From Azolla caroliniana (taxonomy: Eukaryota > Polypodiophyta), in contig JBHGNT010000014.1 of NCBI GenBank assembly GCA_043228905.1, positions 6,944,001-7,008,000 on the forward strand: a DNA stretch of 64,000 nt. Direction: 5' to 3'. Both the position numbers and the translations under genes were made by a program. The notes below the pieces were generated by a model, which worked only from the letters and a program-made list of their open reading frames with translations, was not told where the DNA came from and ran no database searches. Positions within the stretch are counted from its first letter, which is position 1; each line of letters starts with the position of its first letter. Of this stretch, positions 29,357-39,103 are shown piece after piece.

Positions 29357-30271
29357 TCGGCTTTCGGGCAATCCGAGTTCCTTGTAGTAGGGCACCTGTG
29401 CGGATGATACCACTGGAAACCATCTCCAGCAAAGGTAGAGGCCATCTCCGGGATGAAGGAGGAATGTAGGTTGGTTACAGAAGTCCAAAGATTCCTGGGA
29501 GCGTGCACCTTCTACCACATTTGGATTCCGCACTACGAGCATATCGCAGAACGCATTGCAAAAGAAAGGCCGTAAGTTTCAATGGAAAGAAGAGCACACG
29601 GAATCGGACCGGAGGCTGAAGGAGGCACTGTCAGCGGTGTCGGCTCTTCGGAACGCGGTATACAAGCCGAACACTCCGGTTTACATAATGATGGATACGA
29701 GTCCGACCGGAATCGGGTGGGTGATTAATCCGGAAAAAGAGGACGGCACACGGTCCCCCATCCAGTTCGGTGCGAAGGTGCTGAGCGAGCGGCAACGAGG
29801 GTACGCCCAGGTTAAACGCGAACTCTGGGTATCATTTCAGCGGTCAAGGCCGATAAAGACTACTTGATCGGGATAGAAGTTATAATCGAGATAGACTGCC
29901 TACCGATCCTCAGTATGGTTTCCAGATGCGCGACTCCGAACCTGGCAATGCTCAGGTGGATCGCGTACATCAAGTCCCTGAATCCGGAGATGCGACACAT
30001 CTCCGGAAACGACAACACCATGGCCGATATGCTCTCAAGAGCACGGTTCAAGATCGAGGATGGCATGGTGTCAGAAGACGAAGAGGTTGACATGTACTTC
30101 TTCGAGTCAGCTCGAATGTCGGCAAACAAGCGGAGCACTCCGGGGCTGAATGAGTTTGATGAGGACAACTACGACGGGGAGTGGCTCGAGCTTGGTAAGT
30201 TCCGGACGCGGCATGGAAGAAAGACGAAGCGAGGCAGATCTGGAACAAAGATTACTGTTTCTTTCTACTGA
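29357..30271 (+). pseudogene. GYP-1 RNase H region
   Basis: Two open pieces in different frames. 29556-29867 has M-M-D-T-S-P-T-G-I-G-W-V-I and V-L-S-E-R-Q-R-G-Y-A-Q-V-K-R-E-L-W. 29864-30271 has I-E-I-D-C-L-P-I-L, R-W-I-A-Y-I-K-S-L-N-P-E and H-I-S-G-N-D-N-T-M-A-D-M-L-S-R-A. Together they make a full RNase H with a frameshift near 29860. Confidence 0.83.
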
Positions 30272-31572
30272 ACAGTAAGATATTGAAGCACCCAAAGTGA
30301 TAGACCGGCACACCACTCCGGGTGGTGGCAAAGAAGGAAGAGCAATCGGTCCGGACAATGCGGCACCTGGGCTACGTTGGAGAAACTAAAGGAGAAGTAT
30401 TGGTGGCCGGGGATGTATTGGGACATGCACGATTTCGTAACGACGTACAAGAATTTCCAAGTCCATTCCGGAGTTCGGCACCGTGACGAGCTACACTTGA
30501 CCGCCGGCCATTCATTTCAAATGGATTGTCGACCTGGTGACAATGGCAATAGGGGTGGGGCAGAGGAGGTACCTGGTGCTTGCTAGAGAAGACTTGACGA
30601 ACCAAGTGGGAGGTCGGGCGTTCACGAACAAGACGATCGTAGTCGTATGTCAATTTTTGATCGAGGATGTAATTTGCTGGTACGGGTGTGTGGGTAAGAT
30701 TGTGGCCGACCGAGGGGAGCTGGATGCACAGGAAGCTGAGGAGTTGTTCAAACGATCAGGAGTCAAGCTTGCACTCACCACAATACAATCCGGAAGACAA
30801 CGAGAAGATCGAGCACGGGCACAGGCACGGGCCAATTGTGAAGGCTATAGTATGAGCATGCGAGGGTCGAGTAGGAAACTAGCCGAGGCTCCTACCTTAC
30901 GCGCAATGGGCCGACCAAACTACGCACAACTCGGTAACCGGGTACCTGCCGGCGAAACTTATGTTCAGGAAAAAGCCGGTTATGGTGGTGGAGCGGACAA
31001 TATCGTCCTAGATGGCAGTTCACTAGTCAGAGGAGATGAGCCGAGAGGAGCTCTTGGCAGCCCGGATCAGACAACTTGAGTGGAGACCGGAAGACATCAT
31101 GCGAGCAATGGCGAGAACGGGGGAAGCGAGGAAGTGGAACAAGGCCTAGTTTGACAGGACGCACCGACTCTGACCGAGGAAGATTGAGGAAGGAGACTCG
31201 TTGCTGGTCTACGATAGTAGCCTCAACAATCAGCATCGATCGACGTAGAAATTCGCACGATGGTGGTTCGGGCCATATGTGGTGAAAAGCGCCAATGATA
31301 ATGCGACATACCATCTTGCCAAGCTTGATGGGACAAGGATCACGGTGCTTGTTGCGGGGAAGCGGATAAAGGCTTTCAAGAAGCGGTGCGAGCCGGAACC
31401 AGATCCGGCGCTAGAAGGAAGCAAGAGCGAGGCAAGCACGGTTGAAGCTTGCATAGAAGAAGTAGCCACTGGCCGCGATGTTGAGAAGGAGGTGGCTATG
31501 GACAAAGTAGCAGCGAGAAAGCAAAGGCCGAGCATGAAGCTGAACAAAATCCTACGACGATCCTCACACTGA
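30272..31572 (+). pseudogene. GYP-1 integrase and C-terminal region
   Basis: A zinc-binding start near 30377 (K-Y-W-W-P-G-M-Y-W-D-M-H). The core is in frames 30377-30586 and 30537-31079: F-Q-M-D-C-R, then W-Y-G-C-V-G-K-I-V-A-D-R-G-E-L-D and F-K-R-S-G-V-K-L-A-L-T-T. The C-terminal part is near 31279-31572 (Y-H-L-A-K-L-D-G-T, then a charged tail). Several frameshifts and stops. Confidence 0.75.
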
Positions 31573-32560
31573 TCCGGAGACTTCGGCAGTCGAGCCTGAG
31601 AGCTGACATGAGACCGAGAGAGATGGATGGTTGCGGCAGGTGAACCACATCCGATTAAATGGCCGAAAAGGGCATGCAATGAGGCAAATTGAAGGACGTG
31701 CATATGGCCACTAAGAGCCGAGGAACAAGCACGAGGAAAGACCGGAGTTCGGCACTGGCGATGCTAAGCAAACGAGGTGGAGCAAACTAAGGCTCTCGCG
31801 AGGCGGCACACGGAAGTCTAGGGACAGAAGCACGAGCCTGAAGCGAGTTTCACAGGTTGGTGGCATTAAGAGAAGAAGGCCCGGGTGGGATCCTCCACAC
31901 TGATTTTGGAGACGTCGATAGTTCGTCCATCGTGGCAATGTAAGACCGAGGAGAAGGAAGGTGGTGGCGAGGGGAAGAAGGCAATAGTGGACAACAGCAC
32001 CAGACCCAAATGGGGCATTATAGAAAGGAGTCCAAGCAGACCGATGAAAAGGGGTGTTCCTCGGATGCGGAGGACACTGATTCTAGGGGCGAAGCAGGAA
32101 GCATGTGTGTGGTCGATCGAGGACCAAAGAACAAGCATGCATTTAGAGGAGTCGTGGCGAAGACCGAAAGGTCAGAACGAGCCTATGAAGAGGCGAGCGT
32201 GAGTCGGAAGTAAGCAACTGAAGCCGACGGTTTGGGACCAGCGGAGGCCGACGCGGCAGCGGGGATGCGGATTATCGAAGCGCGAGTTGAGGACTATGGT
32301 CGGAATCCTTCACAGTTTCTCTTGTCTTGGCACATGTCGGTGGATGTGCGGTTTGGTGGTGGGTGGATGTCGTGAAGAATTCCGGCCATAGGGAGAAACG
32401 GACCCAAGTGCACGCGGACAGGTGTGTGCACCGATCCACGTGAATCAAGCATTACGTGCAATTAGAATGTAGATAGCATATGACTAGTATGTTCTAGGTA
32501 GTAGGATTTAAGGAGGTACTTTAAAGTCACTCATGCACAAACCGAAATCAAAGGGGGGGA
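31573..32560 (+). other. GYP-1 tail between integrase and 3' LTR
   Basis: About 1 kb of purine-rich, charged-codon sequence without a recognisable domain; the longest open piece is 31885-32202. It ends in a polypurine tract AAAGGGGGGGA at 32550-32560, the primer for plus-strand DNA. Confidence 0.55.
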
Positions 32561-32660
32561 TGTTGGACACTGAGCACGATGTAACGATCACTTGTGCTAT
32601 AAAAGGGAACACTTGAACCTGTTTGAGGGATCGGCGTTTAGGGGAGGACAAAGTGTTGTT
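32561..32660 (+). repeat. GYP-1 3' LTR, truncated
   Basis: Begins TGTTGGACACTGAGC straight after the polypurine tract and has a TATA box (CTATAAAAGGG near 32597). It breaks off by about 32660, where GYP-2 pol begins. Confidence 0.7.
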
Positions 32661-33961
32661 GGTTTGGAGACTAAGTCATCCTTGGTTTGTCTTGGCTGAA
32701 GGCACAAAATCCACTTGTTGATTGGGGAAATCACTTGATTACTTTCTCCCAAACCAGCTCAGAGGTGCAAGAAATATCTCATGTTGTTGTAGGCGCTCAC
32801 CCTCCCATTAATGCAGGAATTAGCTCCAAGGCAGATGCTCACATCCCAGTCACAACAAGGAAAATAGTGCATAGTGCCTTGTCGAGCAATCCAATGAGGA
32901 CAACTACTGACTCACTACTGTCCAAGTATCAAGACTTCAAGGAAATATTTGAGAAAAAGAATGTTGATCACTTGCCTGAGCATCGACGCTACGACTATCC
33001 AATCGATCTGCAAGAAGGTGCCAGTCCTCCCTTTGGTCTAATTTATGGGTTGTCGGAACTAGAACTCCAGGCACTCTGAACGTATCTTGACAAGAACCTT
33101 GGAAAGGGTTTTATTCAACCCTCAAAATCACCAAGAGGAGCTCATGTTTTGTTCGTGAAAAAGAAAGATGGATCCTTATGCCTCTACGTCAACTATTGGG
33201 GTCTAAACAAGATTAATGTTCGCAATTGCTATCCACTACCTCTCATCCCAGAGTTGTTGGATCGACTCCGGACTGGGAAGATCTTCTCCAAGATTGAGCT
33301 AAGGGGAGCATACAATTTGGTACGGATCAAACTTGGAGATGAATGGAAAACCGCCTTTAGAATGAGCTATGGACATTTCGAGTATAAGGTAATGCCTTTC
33401 GGCCTCACTAATGCTCCTGCAGTATTTCAGCATATGATGAATGACATATTCCAAGAATATCTAGATCACTTTGTTTTGATCTATCTAGATGATATCTTGG
33501 TCTTCTCTTTGAACTTCAAGGAGCATACTCGACATGTCAGGTTAGTCAAGCACGAACTCTATGCTAAAAGGGAAAAATGTGAATTTGATCATACTTCTGT
33601 TTTGTTTCTTGGGTATGTCATTTCGACACAGGGAATCACAATGGACACACAGAAAGTCAAGACTATCCAAGAGTGGGTTGTCCCAACTCGGGTACGAGAT
33701 GTGCAATCATTCCTTGGTTTTGCCAATTTTTATCGTCACTTCATCAAAGGAGTCTCAGTGATAGCACAACCTCTCATTGCTCTTACCCACAAGGATGTTA
33801 CTTTCGAATGGACAATAGCTTCCCAAAAGGCATACGACTTGCTGAAACAAGCCTTTACTATGGCACCAGTACTTTTACATCCTGACCCAACTAAGCCTTT
33901 CCAAGTCAAAACGGATACTTCCAATTTCACCATTGGGGCGATCCTCTCCCAGCCAGATTAG
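32661..33961 (+). pseudogene. GYP-2 RT linker and reverse transcriptase
   Basis: Open 32687-33076: Y-Q-D-F-K-E-I-F, L-P-E-H-R-R-Y-D-Y-P-I-D-L, then a TGA at 33077. RT proper, 33149-33961: F-V-K-K-K-D-G-S-L-C-L, I-E-L-R-G-A-Y-N-L-V-R-I, M-P-F-G-L-T-N-A-P, and the catalytic box I-Y-L-D-D-I-L-V-F-S intact (about residues 114-123 of this piece). F-L-G-Y-V-I-S and N-F-Y-R-H-F-I follow, and RNase H begins. TAG at 33959. Confidence 0.9.
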
Positions 33962-34642
33962 GTCGGTGTGCTTCACCCGGTGGCTTACTACTCCCACAAA
34001 TTCATGGCCCCAGAAATCAACTACCCCATATACGACAAGGAGCTTCTTGCTATTATTGCTGCTTTTGAATAATAGAGACCCTATTTAGTTGGGGCACAAC
34101 ACTGTATCCAAGTGATTACCGATCATAAAAATCTAATATACTTTTCTACCACATGAACCTTAAATCGTAGACAGGTGCGATGGTCGACCTTCGTGGCAGA
34201 CTATGATTTTGAGATAATCTTTCGACCCAACACTCAACACACGACGACCGATGTCTTATATCGTCGGTCTGAGTTCAAGCTCACTCCGGAGGATGAAGCC
34301 GATGTTCAGCAGTCCCAGTGTTTGTTAAAGCCTAACCAATTCTACAACTTCACGACTTGCTTGCTCCAGGATGACTCTTTGCTCAAGCAAATAGTAGAAG
34401 CCACTAGGTCTGACAAGTTTGCCGCAGAGGTCAAGGCAAGTATCACAAACCCCTCCCATGAACCCAAAAGACCTGATTTAGCTCATTTTATAATTCAGGA
34501 CAATCTTTTGTTTCGAGATAATCTTTTGTATGTCCCAAAAGGTCCTTGTCGGACAAGGGTGCTTCACGAGTGTCATGATGATCCACTTGTTGGTCATTTT
34601 GGCGTTGCAAAAACCTTGGAGTTGATATCTCGGGGATACTAG
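33962..34642 (+). pseudogene. GYP-2 RNase H and integrase zinc domain
   Basis: Same frame as RT, broken by TAA-TAG near 34070 and a TGA near 34153. RNase H motifs: [24 protein letters not shown]. The open part 34175-34639 ends in the H-H-C-C integrase start (V-L-H-E-C-H-D-D-P-L-V-G-H-F-G) and a TAG at 34640. Confidence 0.87.
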
Positions 34643-35771
34643 TGGTCCCAACCAAGGAAATTGGTCAAAGAGTTCTTTAAGTCATACGATGTTTGTGCTT
34701 GCTCTAAAGCATCTCATCATCGACCATATGGTCTCCTTTGCCCTCTCCCAATCCCCAAATGGCCTTGGGCCTCTCTTTCCATGGATTTCATCACTGACCT
34801 TCCCTTTGTTGGTGGTTATGACTCAATATTCGTCATGTTCGATCGCTTCACCAAGATGGCTCATTTTGCTCCATGTGCCAAAACCATTACCAGAGAGGAT
34901 ACAACTGATTTGTTTTTCAAAAATGTGGTTCGACTACATGGACTCCCAAACAATATCACTTCTTATCGAGGACCACAAATTGTTTCTAGTTTCTGGCAGC
35001 GCCTTCTGCAAACCTTCGGTTGTACTGTGAATCTATCTTCCGCTTATCATCCGCAAACTGATGGACAAACGGAGTGGGTTAACCAAATCTTGGAACAATA
35101 CTTGCGGTGCTCTCTTAGTTACCAAGAAGACAACTGGGTTGACCTTCTCCCATTTGCTGAGTTCACCTACAACAACTCTCTGCATGCATCTACATGAGTT
35201 AATCCATTTTTTGCCAACTATAGTCTCCACCCCCGCTTCAACATTTCACTTCCCTCTGACTCTATCAATCCTTTTGTGGAGGACCGGGCACGTCTCTTGG
35301 AGGATGTACATCGCGACTTTCCTTGGATCTCACCCTCGTTAGTGAACGCTACAAGGAGCAAGCTGACCCTCATCGCTTAGATGCTCCCCAGTTTGAGGTA
35401 GGAGACTTTGTTTGGCTTCTCCGTCGCAATGTTGCCACCACTCTTCCTTGTCCAAAGCTTGATTACAAGAAGTTAGGCCCTTTCCAAATGATTGAGAAAA
35501 TTGGTTCCATGGCTGTCTGCTTAGAGCTACCATCCCACTTTCGTATTCATAATGTATTCCATGTCTCCCTTCTAGAACCTCGCCATATATCTGAAATCCC
35601 CAGTTGTCACCCATCTCCTCCACCACCAATCTAGCTCTCAACCGGAGAAGAATATGAGGTCGACCAAATTCTCGACTCTCGTCTCTTCCGTTGCCAGCTT
35701 CGAGCATTTCATGAACGTTATCCACAAAAACCGGTCGCGGGTCCAAGGAGGCGGCCTTAGAGGGAGGACAA
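34643..35771 (+). pseudogene. GYP-2 integrase core, C-terminus and chromodomain-like end
   Basis: Zinc cysteines C-A-C-S, then the core: M-D-F-I-T-D-L-P, T-S-Y-R-G-P-Q-I and H-P-Q-T-D-G-Q-T-E-W-V-N-Q. The second catalytic Asp (normally S-D-R-G) is Tyr, so catalysis is lost. Stops at 35195 and 35632. The C-terminal part has V-G-D-F-V-W-L-L, K-L-G-P-F and V-F-H-V-S-L-L-E-P, then E-Y-E-V-D-Q-I-L-D-S-R, the start of a chromodomain, which would direct integration to marked chromatin. A purine tract ends at 35771. Confidence 0.87.
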
Positions 35772-36250
35772 TGTCATAGACAGGATGCCACATAGAATGG
35801 TGGGGGTTGAACCCATGACCTTCTGGTCTTATTGGGCAACCTTACTAATTGAGCTACATCCATCTATGCATTATTGTATTGTGTAAGACCCAACTTATTT
35901 CATTGTAGATTGATCACTAGAACTTTCAAGAACCTTCTAGAGAATGCATCTTCATGCACTCTCTAGAAGTTTCCATGCCCTCTCTAGAAGTCTTCTAGCT
36001 TTCATGCATACGTCCACATTCTTTTATAAATATTGGGGTTCAGCTTGATTGCAATCAAGGTGAACAACACAAGTTACGAAAGCATATATAGTTCTTGTTT
36101 ATTTTTCTATCCTCTCTCTTGCTTGTTCTCTTGTCTATGCTCTCTCTCCCACTATCCCTTAATATTGAGCCTCGTCTACTTGAGCTTGACAATCTTGTGA
36201 TCTTGCTTATGCTCTCGCTCTCTCTTAGTACTTAGCCTCATTTCGTGACA
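35772..36250 (+). repeat. GYP-2 3' LTR (479 bp)
   Basis: Starts TGTCATAGAC after the purine tract and ends TTTCGTGACA, giving the imperfect terminal inverted repeat TGTCA. TATAAATA is near 36024. It carries an antisense tRNA-like module at 35793-35863. Immediately right (36251) is a COP-C relic. Confidence 0.8.
35793..35863 (-). other. tRNA-like cloverleaf, antisense in GYP-2 LTR
   Basis: On the minus strand: A-box-like TAGCTCAATTAGTAAGG and B-box GGTTCAACCCC. Acceptor arms ATGGATG/CATTCTA pair at five of seven positions, the anticodon arm GGTTG-CCCAATA-AGACC has a 7-base loop with CAA at the anticodon position, and the T-arm pairs four of five. The D-arm is weak. A tRNA relic or Pol III promoter rather than a working tRNA. 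Confidence 0.6.
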
Positions 36251-36740
36251 CCTACTCCCTCTAACTCCTTGGATCGAGACCCCCATGGTCTCTTGCCCGT
36301 TTCGACACATACTCGCGGAAAACCGCAACAACGTCGTGCCCCAAGTCCGGAGACAAACACCAAATGTAAGGACAAAATGCCTAGGTACAAAGACTCAGAT
36401 GGAAATGCATCGACTCACTCACATGACAGTGAATATAGTGGACTAGATGTGGTCATCATGAGGAGATCACGAGCACCATGTCGCTCCACATGAGGGAAGA
36501 ACGTAGTCAGGTGATTGGCTACAACGACTACATGGCATATCATTATGCATTCATGATCAAGGTGGAGATAGTTCGAGAGACATAAAACTTTTCCAAAGCC
36601 GCTAAAGACCCACAATGGGTTGAAGCAATGAATACGGAAATGCAAGCACTCTCCATGAACAAGACATGGTTTCTCATCCCTTCTTCACACCACTGAAAGG
36701 AAATTGGACGCCGGTGGATTTTAAAAGTGAAGGACAACGC

Positions 36741-37528
36741 TGTCGTGCCTTTCGGCTCCGGATCGTTGCGTGAGTCGGGTGGGAACCACCGAGGTTTTGG
36801 ACTAGGAGAAAGAAGAATATGAGATGAGGCTAGTAATGAATAGATTATTAGAAAGAGAGATAGAAATTTCGTGAATCCCACGAGTGTATTGTATTCGATT
36901 AATCAATATTTAGATAAGAATATGTATTTAGATTGAAAGAAAGATATAAGAAACTTGTGAATCCCACAAGTATAGATTATATTATTTTCGTGAATCCCAC
37001 GATTATATTAATCGGTTGGTGTTTTCGGAAATATATCCAATTTCCAAATATTTCACACACCTATTACATTGTGCTCCCCATCCTTATGTAGTGATGGGAG
37101 AGACTAAGCATAGCTACATGCTTTTTTTTAATATGTTCATGCACACTAAATGTGCATGTGATGCTTTTCTAATCCTTGCTTTTATTTGCTAAATATAGTG
37201 CTCATGCACGCTAGATGTGCATGAGTCACTTTTTAGTTGCTTGCGTTTTTCTATAAAATATTCACGCACTCTAAAAATGCATGATTTACCTTTTTAATAA
37301 AGGTAGGCGCAAATAAAGCACTTATAGTTATTAAATCTATTTATAGAACACTAAAGATAAGGTAGCATAATGGTAAAGTTGAGGTTTGGCTACGTGGAGG
37401 TACAGGGTTCGAATCTTGCCCTATGCACGTGATAAATATCTTGATATATTATTTTATTTATTTATATGTAATTAAATCGTTTATATTATTTTTACTTTTT
37501 CACGTAGTGTACGAAATACACTATGACA
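36741..37528. repeat. Insertion X, copy 2 (788 bp), inside COP-C RT
   Basis: Sits cleanly inside a copia RT codon run. The sequence GACAACGCTG occurs once on each side (36733-36742 and 37525-37534), so the target duplication is 4-5 bp (ACGC or AACGC), or up to 10 bp if the ends are drawn differently. Ends TG...CA, a terminal stem-loop at 37505-37523 and a tRNA-like module at 37356-37426. Ends match copy 1 at 9223-9833; the middle is longer. No protein. Probably a solo LTR. Confidence 0.7.
37356..37426 (+). other. tRNA-like (A/B box) module inside insertion X
   Basis: A-box TAGCATAATGG (37363-37373) and B-box GGTTCGAATCT (37406-37416) at tRNA spacing; acceptor arms GATAAGG/CCTATGC pair at four of seven positions. 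If X lies in minus orientation, this is antisense to the LTR and near its start, as in GYP-2. Confidence 0.55.
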
Positions 37529-38247
37529 ACGCTGACGGCACTGTCAATTGGTACAAGGCCCAACTTGTGGCGAAGGGCTATGTGTAGATGCACGGTGTCG
37601 ATTATGAAGAGACCTTTGTCCTAATCACAAAGATAAATACCATTCGAACTATGATAGCACTCCAGCAGCCAAGGGGTGGTACCTCCACCAAATGGACGTC
37701 AAGAACGCCTTTCTCCAAGGCGAATTAAATCAGGAGGTATACATGGTACAAACACCAAGCTTCAAGTCGAGCACACTCCCGCAAGCGGTATGTCGACTCA
37801 AAAAGTCCCTCTACAGCCTCAAGCAAGCATCGAGAGCATGGCATTCAAAGGTAACTCGGTATCTTCATCAAATCGTCTTCAACATGTCCAAGTTCGACAA
37901 CTCTCTGTTCATCCAGAGCGACTCCAGAGGACACGCGGATGACTTGTTCATAGGAGGAGGGCACTTAATAGACATTGAGCAGATCAAGAAACTCCTCTCC
38001 AGCCGTTTCGAAATGAAAGATATGAAGAAGCTCCATTACTTTCTAGGAATAGAAGTAATTCGGACTTCTGATGGCATCCTACTTTCTAAAAATCACTATA
38101 TCCTCAATCTTCTCTACAAGTTTGGGATGACATAGTGTAAGCCTGTCACTACCCCTCTCGATCGTAACCTAAAGCTAGATGCCAATTCAGGCACAAGCGA
38201 GTGTGAGCCGACGCTCTATCGTCATATAGTCAAAAGCCTCATCTACC

Positions 38248-38531
38248 TGTCGAATACCTGTGTATAATGGACGTATTCACACCATCCCGTTTTGGCCATT
38301 TATGTAATTAGCATAAAGGGCAGTTGCCCTAAGTCGGTCACTATATATAGTGACCTTGTAACCTCTTTGTGAGGTTGGTTGTTGTATTGTTGCTTTATCA
38401 AATAAGAAACGCTTTTGTGTCTCTCTCTCTCTCTCTCTCTCTGTGCAACGACCTACATTCTGTCATATACAGGGAATAAACAGGAATCGAGTGCTTCAAG
38501 ATCTTCCGCACAGACGACATTGCTTCCAACA
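38248..38531 (+). repeat. COP-G 5' LTR (284 bp)
   Basis: TGTCGAATAC...CTTCCAACA. Contains a perfect 20-bp palindrome holding the TATA box (38336-38355) and a (TC)n run at 38417-38441. Confidence 0.97.
38336..38355. promoter_or_regulatory. TATA box at centre of perfect 20-bp palindrome, COP-G
   Basis: GGTCACTATATATAGTGACC equals its own reverse complement. The other LTR has the identical site at 43399-43418. The likely core promoter, about 60 bp upstream of the (TC)n run. Confidence 0.85.
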
Positions 38532-38533
38532 TC

Positions 38534-38545
38534 TGGTATCAGAGC
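38534..38545 (+). other. Primer binding site, COP-G
   Basis: TGGTATCAGAGC, two bases after the LTR, complementary to initiator-Met tRNA. Confidence 0.94.
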
Positions 38546-39103
38546 CTGCACAGTAGTCGGTCCCTCAATCCGCTGTCGGCCGTCGTCTCTGCATTCGGTT
38601 TCCTGCGTCATTCGAAGAAGAGAGAAGAAGAAGAAAAACCAGGTTTGCATCTCATCGCGTTAGATCATCTTTGTTTGGAGTAAGCCAGCAGGTTGTACTC
38701 CGCTCCCCGTGATCGTAACCGCTTGAGGTGAAATCCCCTTGTGCAACTCTGACAACAACCCAAATTCGTGCTTCATCTGGCTGATCGACATTCGGGAGGA
38801 TCAGTCGGATCCGTCTCTCTCGTCGCTGCAGTCAACCGAAGCAAAATCGGTTCAGATAATCGGTTTTAATAATCGGTATTCGGCATATATATCCGAAACG
38901 AACCAGGCTCCGACTCGGCAACATTCGGGAAGACCAGTCGGTTCTGTCCCTCAAGCTACCGAAGTCAATTCGAGCAAGTTCCGAAGCCGAACCGACTCGG
39001 GTTCAAATCTGACTAGAACGATATCGGGTGAGCCAACCGGCTGCACTCCAACAAGGTTCGTAGTCAACTTCGAACCGAGCTTCGTCAACTGAAACCGAAT
39101 TTG
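38546..39103 (+). other. COP-G leader (untranslated)
   Basis: About 560 bases between primer site and gag ATG, unusually long next to COP-A (14 bases) and COP-B (about 70). One frame stays open over 38739-39092 but has no ATG start. It probably holds packaging and dimerisation signals. Confidence 0.6.

Larger units (their letters stand above)
28200..32660 (+). mobile_element. GYP-1 (Ty3/gypsy), 5' part missing
   Basis: Plus-strand gypsy pol with the protease-RT linker, RT, RNase H, integrase and C-terminal tail, then a polypurine tract (32551-32560) and the start of its 3' LTR (32561). A protease piece lies at 23761-23954, left of the COP-C insertion. No 5' LTR or gag of this element was found. 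Numerous stops. Confidence 0.8.
32661..36250 (+). mobile_element. GYP-2 (Ty3/gypsy chromovirus-like), 5' truncated, with 3' LTR
   Basis: Starts inside the protease-RT linker and runs through RT, RNase H, integrase and a chromodomain-like end to a polypurine tract and LTR (35772-36250). Gag, protease and 5' LTR are missing. Frames stay in register over long stretches with scattered stops, so decay was by point mutation more than by indels. Confidence 0.88.
36251..38247 (+). pseudogene. COP-C copy 2, part 1: linker and RT, split by X
   Basis: Begins in the integrase-RT linker (G-K-P-Q-Q-R-R, then H-D-S-E-Y-S-G-L-D), then Y-N-D-Y-M-A-Y-H-Y and the RT start W-I-L-K-V-K-D-N-A, where X is inserted at 36741. 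After X it resumes with D-G-T-V-N-W-Y-K-A and L-V-A-K-G-Y. The open piece 37692-38132 gives M-D-V-K-N-A-F-L-Q-G, S-L-Y-S-L-K-Q-A and the catalytic box G-H-A-D-D-L-F-I, where Tyr-Val is His-Ala. It is split again at 38248 by COP-G and resumes at 43595. Stops are present; dead. Confidence 0.88.

Noticed and set aside
35793-35863. Functional tRNA gene
   Set aside because: Weak D-arm, unpaired acceptor ends, C at position 33 and location within an LTR argue against a working tRNA.
36741-37528. Insertion X as a Helitron
   Set aside because: The terminal hairpin is suggestive, but there is no CTRR end and the insertion has duplicated flanking sequence, which Helitrons do not make.
39101-39103. TTG at 39101 as the start of COP-G gag
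   Set aside because: It directly precedes an ATG in frame, which is the natural start.
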